Assembly (NCBI RefSeq): GCF_003627955.1
Contig: NZ_RBWS01000008.1
Location: 124,001 to 188,000 of the forward strand
Direction of reading: 5' to 3'
Source: Sphingobacterium puteale
Lineage (GTDB): Bacteria > Bacteroidota > Bacteroidia > Sphingobacteriales > Sphingobacteriaceae
Length of the DNA: 64,000 bases
The notes beneath the pieces are model-generated. The model did no database searches and was not told where the DNA came from. It saw only the letters and a program-made list of their open reading frames with translations. This document shows, one piece after another, positions 16,668 through 25,724 of this stretch; the stretch's first letter is position 1, and every line of letters begins with the position of its first letter. The position numbers and the translations under genes are program-made.

Positions 16668-19600
16668 ATGCAAATTATTATGAGAGGTAGCATGCACGCA
16701 CAAGCGCTGATGACACTAGCGCTCACCCTAAATCTATCACCGACTATTGCCAAGTCTGGAAATTCCATCTCCTCTGCCAATTACGGATATTCATTTTTAG
16801 GATTGCAACAAACTATTCGAGGAAAAATTCTCGATGAGCAGGGGCAGGCCATAGGTGGTGTCACCGTCAGAAATTTGACGGCAGGAACAACTGCACAGTC
16901 TGCTCCGGATGGCAATTTCAGTATTGCTGCAAAACCGGGAGATCAATTGGAGTTTTCCTCCATAGGCTTTGATCGGCAGACAGTATCTGTCAATGGTTCG
17001 GCTCCCTTAGCAATTACATTGGTAAATAGGAGTACGGTATTGGAAGACGTGACCGTGACAGGTTATACGAACTACTCCAGAAAGCAATCTGCCAATGTCT
17101 CAACCACTGTAAAAGCAAAAGATTTAGAGCAGGTACCTATGGCTTCGGTGGATCAGATGCTGCAGGGGCGCGTTCCGGGGATGAGTGTAATGGCAAGCTC
17201 AGGGCAACCTGGCGCTACCGCTTCTGTTGTCATACGGGGCGTCGGCTCGATAAACGGTATCTCGGATCCACTTTATGTGATTGATGGAATTCCTATTGCC
17301 ACATCGGAACTGAAGAATTTTAGCGCAAATGATTTTGAATCTGTGAATGTACTGCGCGATGCAACAGGAAAATCGCTATACGGATCCAGAGGTTCAAACG
17401 GTGTCATTGTTATCACCACAAAAAAAGGTAAATCTGGTCAGTTAACGGTGAATTTTAATTCTCAATATGGTCTTTCCAAACTGACACGGCCTAAATTCCA
17501 GATGATGAATACGCAGCAACGTCTGCAATTTGAAGAAGAATTGGGGGCGTTTGTCGATCCGGATAATAATGAGGGTATAGGTCCTGGATGGACCTATTCA
17601 CCTAAAAATCCCGACGTAGCGGGTGGGACTGCAGCTTATAAAGCCCGGGCCGCTCAAATTTTGGATAGTTTGAGAGGAATTAATGTTGACTGGCGTGATT
17701 ACTTCTTTCGCAACGGAAAGTTTATGGATCAGCAGGTGAATGTCAGTGGAGGCGGGGAGCATGTACGGTTTTATAGCAGTGCGGGATACTATAAACAGGA
17801 AGGTGTTGCCGTTCGATCTGGTCTTGATCGTTATACCTTGAAAAATAACCTAGATTTTGACAAAGGGAAGCTTTCAGGGGGGGTAAATGTAACCCTAGGC
17901 TATACAAATTCGAAATTTACTGAAGGTGTAGGAGCTTCACGCGTCGGATCGTCTATGGCATCAGTTTATTATGCACTACCTTATGAATATCCTTATGCAC
18001 CGGACGGAACGCTCATTCATTTTGGTAACGAAGATGATTACTTTATTTTAGATCAGCGTGAGGGGAGTGCAGGATTGGAGCGTCTGCTCAATTCAAGTAG
18101 TTCTTCTGAATTATTTAATACCAATGTTGGTCTCAACCTAAATTATCAGTTGCTACCAACTTTAAAAGTCCATACGCGACTGGGGATAGATTATAATACA
18201 ACTACCGGCCAAGATTATATCAATCCGGATTCTTATTACGGATCAAGGGATCGAGATCCGACACTTGGTGGAAAGGGACTATTCGCAGAAGACAATCTCC
18301 GCTCTACCAATGTGATCAGTACCACAGGATTAACCTATCAAAATACTTTTTACGAAAGGCATAATTTGGAGCTCTCGGCTTATTTTGAATATTTATATCG
18401 CCGTAACCGCGCCTTTGGCTACAAAGGTTACGGCATTGACAGTCGTCTGCCCGAGAATCCGAATGGTGTAACCGTAAGTCCGGCCTATTTACCTGCAATT
18501 TTGGGCGGCCGTACGAAATACGCATTGGCTTCATATATGGCCTTGGGAAGGTATACCTATGACAATCGTTATTCGTTGACGGCAAGTTATCGTTATGATG
18601 GCTCTTCCCGTGTAGCGGAGGCGAATCGTTGGCATGGTTTCTATTCTTTCGGCGCCAATTGGAATATCAAGGAAGAAGAATTCCTGAAGTCCAATGAATT
18701 CATACAAGGTCTATCCCTACGGGCGAGTTATGGCACCACGGCCAGTACAATCAACGGTGATTTCAATTATTTAGCAACTTTTAGAAAGGATATTACCTAT
18801 GGCGGTGAAACAGCAATTCGTCCTTATGATCCCGGAAACCCAAATTATGACTGGGAATATGTGGATGAATTCAATGCTGGATTTGATTTGGAGCTTTTTC
18901 CATCAAAGCGGCTTCGTGTTGCCATGGATTATTATAATAAAATAACCAAGAATATGTTTTTTGATCAGCCGATTTCCCTGACATCGGGATTCTTGGATCG
19001 TAAGCTACCATTGAGCACGGGCAAGATGCGTAATAGGGGGCTGGAAATGAGCTTGTCCGGTGATGTTGTTAAGACGGCAGATTGGGGGCTGACGCTAGGA
19101 GTCAATGCTTCCTATAATAAGAATACCATATTATATCTTTCTGATGCATTGACAGAGGTTTTAGATGGAGATACACGTATCATGCGCGTTGGACTGCCTT
19201 ATGGGACCTACTATGCGCCCGAGTGGGCAGGGGTTAATCCCCAAACGGGCGATGCGCAGTATTATAACCGTGACGGTAGTGTCACGACCGAATACGACGA
19301 AACTGCACAGGCGGTTACAAAATCCGGAAGCATGTTTCCAAAATGGGTGGGGGGATTTAACACAACTATCCGCTGGAAAAACCTTTCGTTGGACGCCTTG
19401 TTTGCATTCGTTAGTGACGTTCGCCGTTGGAATAACGAGGATTTTTATAACGAAAATTCCGGCTATATGACGAGTAATCAAAGTATACGCATGCTGTCGG
19501 ATCGCTGGAAACAACCGGGGGATAATGCCATTTTACAGCGAATTGATATACCGCGCAATTATACTTCGAAGGATATCCAGGATGCTTCTTTCCTAAGGTT

Positions 19601-19808
19601 GCGGAATGTGAATTTGGTTTATCAGTTTCCGAAGACTTTGTTTGGGGACCAAAAGGTAATTAAAGGAGCCCGAATTTTCTTTCAGGGGCAAAATTTATTG
19701 ACCTGGACGTCCTGGAGGGGGCTTGATCCCGAAAATAGTGAAGGGATAAGTCGTTTTAACTATCCTGCTCCAAGAACATATACAGCAGGATTCAGTGTTA
19801 ACTTTTAA
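16668..19808 (+). CDS. SusC/RagA-family TonB-dependent receptor of the cyanophycin-type locus
   Basis: A full-length 1046-residue SusC-like receptor. A signal peptide is followed by a carboxypeptidase-regulatory-like domain (IRGKILDEQGQAIGGVTV), the SusC signature VLEDVTVTGYTNYSRK, a plug with SVVIRGVGSINGISDPLYVIDG and YGSRGSNGVIVITTK, and a barrel ending in TAGFSVNF. The ATG at 16668 or 16680 fits the signal peptide; an in-frame upstream start at 16611 would put charged residues first. It is followed by SusD, an isoaspartyl peptidase and a cyanophycinase rather than glycosidases, so the cargo is probably a peptide or cyanophycin fragment. Confidence 0.93.
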   Translation: MQIIMRGSMHAQALMTLALTLNLSPTIAKSGNSISSANYGYSFLGLQQTIRGKILDEQGQAIGGVTVRNLTAGTTAQSAPDGNFSIAAKPGDQLEFSSIGFDRQTVSVNGSAPLAITLVNRSTVLEDVTVTGYTNYSRKQSANVSTTVKAKDLEQVPMASVDQMLQGRVPGMSVMASSGQPGATASVVIRGVGSINGISDPLYVIDGIPIATSELKNFSANDFESVNVLRDATGKSLYGSRGSNGVIVITTKKGKSGQLTVNFNSQYGLSKLTRPKFQMMNTQQRLQFEEELGAFVDPDNNEGIGPGWTYSPKNPDVAGGTAAYKARAAQILDSLRGINVDWRDYFFRNGKFMDQQVNVSGGGEHVRFYSSAGYYKQEGVAVRSGLDRYTLKNNLDFDKGKLSGGVNVTLGYTNSKFTEGVGASRVGSSMASVYYALPYEYPYAPDGTLIHFGNEDDYFILDQREGSAGLERLLNSSSSSELFNTNVGLNLNYQLLPTLKVHTRLGIDYNTTTGQDYINPDSYYGSRDRDPTLGGKGLFAEDNLRSTNVISTTGLTYQNTFYERHNLELSAYFEYLYRRNRAFGYKGYGIDSRLPENPNGVTVSPAYLPAILGGRTKYALASYMALGRYTYDNRYSLTASYRYDGSSRVAEANRWHGFYSFGANWNIKEEEFLKSNEFIQGLSLRASYGTTASTINGDFNYLATFRKDITYGGETAIRPYDPGNPNYDWEYVDEFNAGFDLELFPSKRLRVAMDYYNKITKNMFFDQPISLTSGFLDRKLPLSTGKMRNRGLEMSLSGDVVKTADWGLTLGVNASYNKNTILYLSDALTEVLDGDTRIMRVGLPYGTYYAPEWAGVNPQTGDAQYYNRDGSVTTEYDETAQAVTKSGSMFPKWVGGFNTTIRWKNLSLDALFAFVSDVRRWNNEDFYNENSGYMTSNQSIRMLSDRWKQPGDNAILQRIDIPRNYTSKDIQDASFLRLRNVNLVYQFPKTLFGDQKVIKGARIFFQGQNLLTWTSWRGLDPENSEGISRFNYPAPRTYTAGFSVNF

Positions 19809-19821
19809 AAAGATTACGGTA

Positions 19822-21252
19822 ATGAAATCATTTAAAAATATATTAGTAATCGGCCTCTTTACTGTTGGTTTGTCGACTTTCTATTCCTGCAACAAATTAG
19901 ATCTGAAACCTTCAGATACCATTGATCCTGAAAAGGCTTACCGTAATCTGGAAGACATCGATATGGCCATCAAAGGAGCTTACGCAGGGATGACCTATAC
20001 GCTCATCGGAAATAGCGTGGTTGTCTCGGACGAAGCGATTTACCCCTCGGAAAATACAGTTGGCAATGTGAGTGCATACCGCTGGCAGTATACTGCTTCA
20101 AGTTCCTCTGTGACGAGTGCATTTGGCGAGTATTATGTTGTCATAGATCGCGCGAACCGCGCTTTGGCGGGACTCGAAAAATTAGAGAAAGTGGATGCTG
20201 ATAAGAGGAAGCATTACCAGGGCGAATTGCTTGCTATCCGTGCTTTTGCTCATGTTGAGCTTTTGAGAGCATATGCAGCAGGCTATGAGCCTACAGCATT
20301 GGGAATTCCCTATATGTTGAAGTCTGAAATTGGACATCCCCCACGCAAAACAGTTGCCGAAGTCATCAGCTTGGCCCAAAAGGACATTAATGACGCTTTG
20401 GGCTTAATTGGCGATGAAGAGGCTGTTTACCGCTTTTCTAAGACTGGTTTGTATGCATTGCAGGCAAGAACCGCTTTATATGCAAGGGATTGGACCTTGG
20501 CAATTGCTGCTTCATCAAAGGTCATCGCAGAAAAACCATTGGCTGACAGGAGCTCCTTTCCGAAAATATGGTCGGACGAGAGCTCCAATGAGGTTGTTTT
20601 TTCGTTGCGTAGGACAGCCGCTGATCTCCCCAAAGACGACGATTCTCCGGCTGAAGGACCTCTTGGGGCGATGTTCTTTAGGCAGGATGGTGAAATAGCA
20701 CTTTATACACCTTCAAATAAGTTACTTGCTCTATTTGATAAGAATAAAGATATACGTTTTAGTAGTTATGTCCTCAACGATCCCAATCGGGGAGCTGGTA
20801 AACAACAGTATTTAATAGGAAAGTACCTGGGGCGTAAAGACGATGATGCGACGGCAGGTTTGGTTGACGTAAAACTATTTAGAACAGGCGAGATGTATTT
20901 AATCCGGGCGGAGGCCAATGCGGAGACGAATAAGCTCAATGAGGCAAATAATGATCTGAATGTGTTGCGGAAAGCTCGAATCCAAGATTATCAAAATCAA
21001 GTCATCGCTTCCAAAGATGAACTTATTGACGCTATTTTAGTGGAACGTTATAAGGAGCTGGCATTTGAAGGACATCGTTTTTTTGATCTAAAAAGAAGAA
21101 AAATGCCTGTCCGTCGAGGGGCGCAAGATGCTGTAAATACCGCGGGAGCACTATTGTTGGAGTCAACAAAAGCGCAATACAATTTTCCTATTCCTGCGGA
21201 TGAAATATTTGTCAACAAAAATATGGTTCAAAATCCAGGTTATACAAAATAA
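19822..21252 (+). CDS. SusD/RagB-family lipoprotein of the cyanophycin-type locus
   Basis: A 476-residue surface lipoprotein with a lipobox around STFYSC. SusD hallmarks are GELLAIRAFAHVELLRAYAAGY, MYLIRAEANAETNKLNEANNDLNVLRKAR, ERYKELAFEGHRFFDLKRR and the ending PIPADEIFVNKNMVQNPGY. It begins 13 bases after susC and ends 4 bases before the isoaspartyl peptidase, so all four genes form one operon. It is expected to bind the extracellular substrate for the neighbouring SusC. Confidence 0.94.
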   Translation: MKSFKNILVIGLFTVGLSTFYSCNKLDLKPSDTIDPEKAYRNLEDIDMAIKGAYAGMTYTLIGNSVVVSDEAIYPSENTVGNVSAYRWQYTASSSSVTSAFGEYYVVIDRANRALAGLEKLEKVDADKRKHYQGELLAIRAFAHVELLRAYAAGYEPTALGIPYMLKSEIGHPPRKTVAEVISLAQKDINDALGLIGDEEAVYRFSKTGLYALQARTALYARDWTLAIAASSKVIAEKPLADRSSFPKIWSDESSNEVVFSLRRTAADLPKDDDSPAEGPLGAMFFRQDGEIALYTPSNKLLALFDKNKDIRFSSYVLNDPNRGAGKQQYLIGKYLGRKDDDATAGLVDVKLFRTGEMYLIRAEANAETNKLNEANNDLNVLRKARIQDYQNQVIASKDELIDAILVERYKELAFEGHRFFDLKRRKMPVRRGAQDAVNTAGALLLESTKAQYNFPIPADEIFVNKNMVQNPGYTK

Positions 21253-21256
21253 TAAA

Positions 21257-22312
21257 ATGAAGATACATGCAATGATGGCGGTGATTATGGGTACTGCTGC
21301 GGCGACGCTTTCCTGTAGTCACAATGATAGAATGGAAACACAAGATATGGCGAAAGAACAATTTGTTCTGGCAATTCATGGTGGGGCTGGGACAATTTTG
21401 AAAAAAAATATGACTGACTCCATGGAGCGGGCTTATCAAACAGTTTTGGAGCAGGCTTTACAAGCTGGTTATAAACAATTAAAGCAAGGAAATTCAAGCT
21501 TGGACGCCGTTGAACAGGCTATTCATGTGATGGAAGATTCTCCCTTGTTTAATGCGGGAAAGGGAGCCGTTTTTACGAACGCCGGGAAAAATGAACTGGA
21601 TGCTTCTATTATGGACGGAAAGACCTTAGCTGCCGGTGCAGTTGCTGGAGTTACAACCATCAGAAACCCAATTTCCGCAGCGCGTGCGGTGATGGAAAAA
21701 TCTGAACATGTCATGATGGTAGGCAAAGGAGCCGAAGAGTTTGCCAAAGAAGCGGGTTTGCAGCTGGTGGATCCATCTTACTTCTGGACTAAAATGCGTT
21801 GGGATGCATTGCAAAAAATTAAAAAAGAGGACAGTACCAAAACACAGCTGGATCATGATCAGAAACAGAGTTCGCGTTTGGGGATTCTTAACAGGGATTC
21901 TAAATTTGGAACGGTCGGTTGTGTCGCATTGGATCATCAGGGAAATTTAGCCGCGGGGACTTCAACAGGCGGAATGACAAACAAAAAATTTGGACGTGTA
22001 GGCGATTCTCCAATTATTGGTGCTGGAACTTATGCAAATAATATGACTTGTGCTGTTTCCTGCACTGGATGGGGCGAATTCTATATTCGTAATGTTGCGG
22101 CATATTCTGTTTCTGCTTTAATGGAATATAAAGGAGACAATGTATGGCAAGCTGGTCAAGCGGTCATTGACAGGATCGGCAAGATGGGCGGCGATGGTGG
22201 AATGATCGTTATGGATAAAGAGGGGCATGTCGCGATGCCATTTAATACTGAAGGGATGTATAGAGGAACTGTAACCAAGGATGGTAAGATAAAAGTAGAA
22301 ATTTATAAATAA
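21257..22312 (+). CDS. Isoaspartyl peptidase/L-asparaginase (Ntn hydrolase), lipoprotein
   Basis: A 351-residue N-terminal-nucleophile hydrolase. It hydrolyses beta-aspartyl dipeptides and, in some members, asparagine. Motifs are LAIHGGAGTI, NAGKGAVFTNAGKNELDASIMDG, then FGTVGCVALDHQGNLAAGTSTGGMTNK, where autocleavage would expose Thr219 as nucleophile. The N-terminus has a lipobox-like ATLSC, so the enzyme is exported. The start at 21257 is chosen for its signal peptide; upstream codons overlap susD. Next to a cyanophycinase, the likely substrate is beta-Asp-Arg. Confidence 0.92.
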   Translation: MKIHAMMAVIMGTAAATLSCSHNDRMETQDMAKEQFVLAIHGGAGTILKKNMTDSMERAYQTVLEQALQAGYKQLKQGNSSLDAVEQAIHVMEDSPLFNAGKGAVFTNAGKNELDASIMDGKTLAAGAVAGVTTIRNPISAARAVMEKSEHVMMVGKGAEEFAKEAGLQLVDPSYFWTKMRWDALQKIKKEDSTKTQLDHDQKQSSRLGILNRDSKFGTVGCVALDHQGNLAAGTSTGGMTNKKFGRVGDSPIIGAGTYANNMTCAVSCTGWGEFYIRNVAAYSVSALMEYKGDNVWQAGQAVIDRIGKMGGDGGMIVMDKEGHVAMPFNTEGMYRGTVTKDGKIKVEIYK

Positions 22313-22340
22313 TCAAACATATCATAGAGGGATAGCTGTC

Positions 22341-23183
22341 ATGAAAAAGTTATTGTGTATTATAGTGGTCGTGGTGCTGTGCTCTTTCACCAGCCAAAAG
22401 TCAAAGATTCCACCTAAAGGGACACTGTTTGTTATCGGTGGCGGGCATAAGGATGAGCACCTGATGGAAGCTTTGGTGCAGGCGGCCCAGCTCTCGTCAA
22501 AGGACTATATTATGATCTTGCCAATGGCTTCAACTTTGCCCGAAGAGTCTGTTGAGGATATGGTAAAGCAACTGAAGGAGGTGACAAAAAATAAGGTTAC
22601 CAGTATCAATTTTTCAAAATCAGATGCGGAAAATAAGCGTCTGGTTGATTCTGTCCGTAACGCTAAATTGATCTATATCACCGGCGGAGATCAAAACCGC
22701 TTCATGTCGATCGTCGCGAATACGGCGTTGTTCGATGCGATCCATGCGGCCTACCAGCAAGGGGCATGTATTGCCGGCACAAGTGCTGGTGCTGCTATTA
22801 TGAGCGAGACAATGATTACGGGGAATCAATTAAAAGATACGGTCTATCGACCTACTTTCAATAGGTTGGAACATCAAAATTTAGAGACCGCCAAAGGTCT
22901 GGGCTTGATTAAGACTGCGATTATAGATCAGCATTTTGTAAAGAGAAGTCGATATAATCGACTTTTTACCGCCTTAGCGGAGTTCCCTGACAAGACCTGT
23001 ATCGGGATTGATGAGGGAACTGCTATTATAGTTCGGCAGAATACGGTAAAAGTGGTTGGAGAATCCCTAGTCATCGTTGCCAAAAATCCGCGTGGATTAA
23101 AGAAGAAATCCAATGGAATGATCACTTGGGATAATCTCACGCTGAGTGCCTATGATGAAGGTGCAATGTTTAAGCTAAAATAA
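22341..23183 (+). CDS. Exported cyanophycinase (peptidase family S51)
   Basis: A 280-residue serine peptidase with a signal peptide (residues 1-19, ending near CSFTSQ). Cyanophycinases cut cyanophycin (multi-L-arginyl-poly-L-aspartate) into beta-Asp-Arg dipeptides. The catalytic residues can be placed: Ser148 in GTSAGAAIMS, His198 in IIDQHFVKRSRYNRL and Glu225 in GIDEGTAI. The DQHF-RxRxxRL block distinguishes cyanophycinase from dipeptidase E of the same family. The gene is the last of the SusC-SusD-isoaspartyl peptidase operon and ends one base before the convergent ytxJ. Confidence 0.9.
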   Translation: MKKLLCIIVVVVLCSFTSQKSKIPPKGTLFVIGGGHKDEHLMEALVQAAQLSSKDYIMILPMASTLPEESVEDMVKQLKEVTKNKVTSINFSKSDAENKRLVDSVRNAKLIYITGGDQNRFMSIVANTALFDAIHAAYQQGACIAGTSAGAAIMSETMITGNQLKDTVYRPTFNRLEHQNLETAKGLGLIKTAIIDQHFVKRSRYNRLFTALAEFPDKTCIGIDEGTAIIVRQNTVKVVGESLVIVAKNPRGLKKKSNGMITWDNLTLSAYDEGAMFKLK

Positions 23184-23513
23184 CTAAAGGTATTTTTCGA
23201 TTTCATCAAATTGAATATCCCCATGTGACGCATCGTAAAGACTGTTTTTACCCTCGACAATAAGGAGTTGGGGAGATTGATGCTCAATATTCCACCGTTG
23301 TGCAATTTCATTCGAAAGGGCGCGGTAGCGCAACAGGTCTAACAGGTAAATGGAATATTCCTGATCAGATGTATTTGACATACGTTCTAAACTGCGTTTT
23401 GCCATGTTGCTGATCCCGCAGGTTGTGCTGTGTTTAAATATAGCGGTGACTTTATTCGAACGATAAAGTTCCTGTAATTGTTCTTCTGTATTTAATTCTA
23501 TCCAATTAATCAT
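23184..23513 (-). CDS. ytxJ: Bacillithiol-system redox-active protein YtxJ
   Basis: A 109-residue cytoplasmic thioredoxin-fold protein with the YtxJ-type motif FKHSTTCGISNMA, a single active Cys followed by Ser two residues on. The family is predicted to act as a monothiol bacilliredoxin. The gene lies 2 bases downstream of the uncharacterised 23516-24262 gene on the same strand. Bacillithiol use by this organism is inferred only. Confidence 0.8.
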   Translation of the reverse strand: MINWIELNTEEQLQELYRSNKVTAIFKHSTTCGISNMAKRSLERMSNTSDQEYSIYLLDLLRYRALSNEIAQRWNIEHQSPQLLIVEGKNSLYDASHGDIQFDEIEKYL

Positions 23514-23515
23514 AA

Positions 23516-24262
23516 CTATAGTTCTTTAAATTTTTTCTGTTCCACTTGTACAAACGAAGATATAGAAGAAAATACGCACGTTCTCTTATCATTGTTTGTG
23601 GAGTTGAATAAGCTGGGTAGGCGAATGCCATCACCTATCTCTTTATATTTACTTACCTCATAACTGATTTTTTCAGTTTTATCGGTGTAATCATAACGCG
23701 TAATCTCACCGGTATTTTGATCGACATAAACTAAACCATCTAGTTTTAACCCAAAGATTGGCGCCGATGAGGTAATACTTGCGACGGTTAGCTTTTGTCC
23801 CCCAACAAATTGTTCTTCCTGATTTTTAAGCTGGATGCTTTTTTGCTCAATAAGTGTTGGTAACAATAGTAGATTTAAATCGGTAAAGAGCTGATTTTTT
23901 ATAGCTTTCTTTACTTCCTGACCATCCGTTGCGACATTGCCACCAATAAAAAGCTTATCTGTGCCGCTGCCTTTGAAATTGAATAAATAGGTCACCTGAT
24001 CAGAGCCATTATACCCATCGAATCTACATTCCCCAGTTGTCCGGTTAAAGAGGAATTTACGTTCTTCATTGGACAGCTCTTCAGATACGGTATTTCCCTT
24101 CGCTGAAAAAGCCAAGAATTGCAGGGAATCCCATTTGTCTTGGCCACCAATACTACGCCAGATCTGTTTGTTTAAGCTATCATCCTGAGCCGACAGATGT
24201 GCCTGGCAGAGTATTGATAGCATAAATATCAAAAGTATGTTCGATAATGTTTTCATAATCAT
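23516..24262 (-). CDS. Uncharacterised exported protein (outer-membrane lipoprotein-sorting-like fold possible)
   Basis: A 248-residue protein with a signal peptide (ILCQAHLSAQ). No family is recognised with certainty. It is predominantly beta, with GLKLDGLVYVDQNTGEITRYDYTDK and GIRLPSLFNSTNNDKR, a pattern shared with LolA/LolB-like proteins, but sequence evidence is weak. Either of two ATGs (24262 or 24256) could be the start. It is upstream of ytxJ in the same transcript. Confidence 0.6.
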   Translation of the reverse strand: MIMKTLSNILLIFMLSILCQAHLSAQDDSLNKQIWRSIGGQDKWDSLQFLAFSAKGNTVSEELSNEERKFLFNRTTGECRFDGYNGSDQVTYLFNFKGSGTDKLFIGGNVATDGQEVKKAIKNQLFTDLNLLLLPTLIEQKSIQLKNQEEQFVGGQKLTVASITSSAPIFGLKLDGLVYVDQNTGEITRYDYTDKTEKISYEVSKYKEIGDGIRLPSLFNSTNNDKRTCVFSSISSFVQVEQKKFKEL

Positions 24263-24402
24263 ATCTAAAAAATAAAAATCGATTAATAAGATATTACCAT
24301 ACTTTATTAATCGATTTATTTAAAATAAAAGTACTTGTGCTTTTTAATGTTTTGGCCCAAAATACTTTTCATGACTGAATACTAGACAAAATTGATACCA
24401 AA

Positions 24403-24891
24403 CTAGATTTTTTTAGCAATGGCAGCCATCTGTATTGCCGTAATAGCAGCTTCTTCACCTTTATTACCATGTTTGCCACCGGCACGGTCCAAGGCTTGTT
24501 GAAGGTTGTCCGTAGTAAGTACACCGAAAATTACGGGCTTGTTATACTTTAGTCCTACATTTGAAACGCCATTGGCAACCGCATGACAAATAAAATCAAA
24601 ATGTCGGGTTTCTCCCTGAATGACACAGCCCAGACAGATGACAGCATCAAAACTTTGATTTCTCAATGCCAGATCTGCTCCAGAAGTCAACTCGAAGCTT
24701 CCCGGAACTTCAATGACTTCAATATTACTTTCTTTTGCGCCGTGTTTTTCTAAACCTGAGATTGCGCCGTTCAATAATGCACCAGTGATTTCTGCATTCC
24801 ACTGTGCAACCACAATTGCAAATTTGAATGAACTTGCATCCGCAACTTGGATATGCGAAAAGTCTGATAGATTTTTAATGCTACTTGCCAT
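24403..24891 (-). CDS. ribH: 6,7-dimethyl-8-ribityllumazine synthase
   Basis: A 162-residue enzyme that condenses 5-amino-6-ribitylaminouracil with 3,4-dihydroxybutanone phosphate, the penultimate riboflavin step. Motifs are VVAQWNAEITGALLNGA, EVPGSFELTSGADLAL, AVICLGCVIQGETRHFDFICHAVANG and PVIFGVLTTDNLQQALDRAGGKHGNKG, which includes the catalytic His. It forms an icosahedral or pentameric shell in the family. Confidence 0.96.
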   Translation of the reverse strand: MASSIKNLSDFSHIQVADASSFKFAIVVAQWNAEITGALLNGAISGLEKHGAKESNIEVIEVPGSFELTSGADLALRNQSFDAVICLGCVIQGETRHFDFICHAVANGVSNVGLKYNKPVIFGVLTTDNLQQALDRAGGKHGNKGEEAAITAIQMAAIAKKI

Positions 24892-24899
24892 AATAGATA

Positions 24900-24907
24900 C
24901 AAAGATA
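24900..24907 (-). promoter_or_regulatory. -7 promoter element of ribH
   Basis: TATCTTTG on the minus strand, 8 bases before the ribH ATG. A TTTG lies 17 bases further upstream, within the tail of the preceding terminator. Confidence 0.45.
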
Positions 24908-24925
24908 ATGAATTTAGATGGTCAC

Positions 24926-24958
24926 AAAAAAAGAGGCTACGAAATAGCCTCTTTTTTT
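24926..24958. terminator. Terminator between the TPR gene and ribH
   Basis: GAGGCTA and TAGCCTC form a stem extended by flanking A and T tracts around a CGAAA loop. It lies 17 bases after the TPR gene stop on the minus strand. Confidence 0.8.
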
Positions 24959-24974
24959 GTGTATTTATGATCCC

Positions 24975-25646
24975 TTATAAATGTGCTTGCACTCTACCCA
25001 ATAGACCATCGATAGTAGATGCTTCCTGGCTTTCAGGGAAATCAGTTTTGATTTTTTTGTATGCTGTTTCAGCACTTTTATAGTCGTTCTGTGCTTCGTA
25101 AACAAGTCCTAATTTTTTTAGAAATAACGGTGTTGTGTACGAATTGCTTGATTTTTCAGAAGCTTGTTTATAATAATCAGCGGCTTTTTTATAGTCTTTA
25201 AGCTCTGAATAGGCATCTCCTGTTAAACCGATGACCAACGGATCCAAAATTTGACTTCCCGTTGGTGAATATTTTTCCAATGCTTTTACTGCATCATCAA
25301 ATTTACCCTGACGTAAATAAAGACCTCCTAAGTATGCATTTGCAATATTTGCTGATTTTGTGTTTGAATATTCATCGGCAATTTGTTTAAAACCAAGGAA
25401 TGCTCCGTCACCTGCAATTGCTTTATTCTGCAAAGAGTCAATTGTAACAAGCTGCTCGGCTTTATACATGCGATTCGACGCTTCTTCCGCTCTTGGCTGC
25501 AAGTAAAGTTTCTCGTACCCAAAGTACAGCAAAATCAATACAATGATACCACCGAAAATAAACGCGACGCTTTTTTGGTTATCTTGAAAAAAAGATCCTT
25601 TTGAAGGTTTTAAACCTTGATTTGTATTATTTGTATTTTTAGACAT
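24975..25646 (-). CDS. Membrane-anchored tetratricopeptide protein (YfgM-like)
   Basis: A 223-residue protein with one N-terminal transmembrane segment (residues 27-45, VAFIFGGIIVLILLYFGYEKL), then TPR repeats, for example GFKQIADEYSNTKSANIANAYLGGLYLRQGKFDDAVKAL and AYSELKDYKKAADYYKQA. The layout matches YfgM/CpoB-like proteins that work with the Sec translocon, but no specific partner is shown. It is its own transcription unit with a terminator downstream. Confidence 0.8.
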   Translation of the reverse strand: MSKNTNNTNQGLKPSKGSFFQDNQKSVAFIFGGIIVLILLYFGYEKLYLQPRAEEASNRMYKAEQLVTIDSLQNKAIAGDGAFLGFKQIADEYSNTKSANIANAYLGGLYLRQGKFDDAVKALEKYSPTGSQILDPLVIGLTGDAYSELKDYKKAADYYKQASEKSSNSYTTPLFLKKLGLVYEAQNDYKSAETAYKKIKTDFPESQEASTIDGLLGRVQAHL

Positions 25647-25670
25647 TACTAATCAGTAAAATATGGATTG

Positions 25671-25678
25671 CAAAAATA
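25671..25678 (-). promoter_or_regulatory. -7 promoter element of the TPR gene
   Basis: TATTTTTG on the minus strand, 24 bases upstream of the ATG. No TTTG at proper -33 spacing was found. Confidence 0.4.
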
Positions 25679-25724
25679 CACTTTTCGAGCAAATTTGCAA
25701 GTATTTTGGAAATTTTAAAGTGAA

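Noticed and set aside
24713..24970. Plus-strand 85-codon ORF across the ribH start
   Set aside because: Antisense to ribH and reads through the terminator and promoter region; no coding character.
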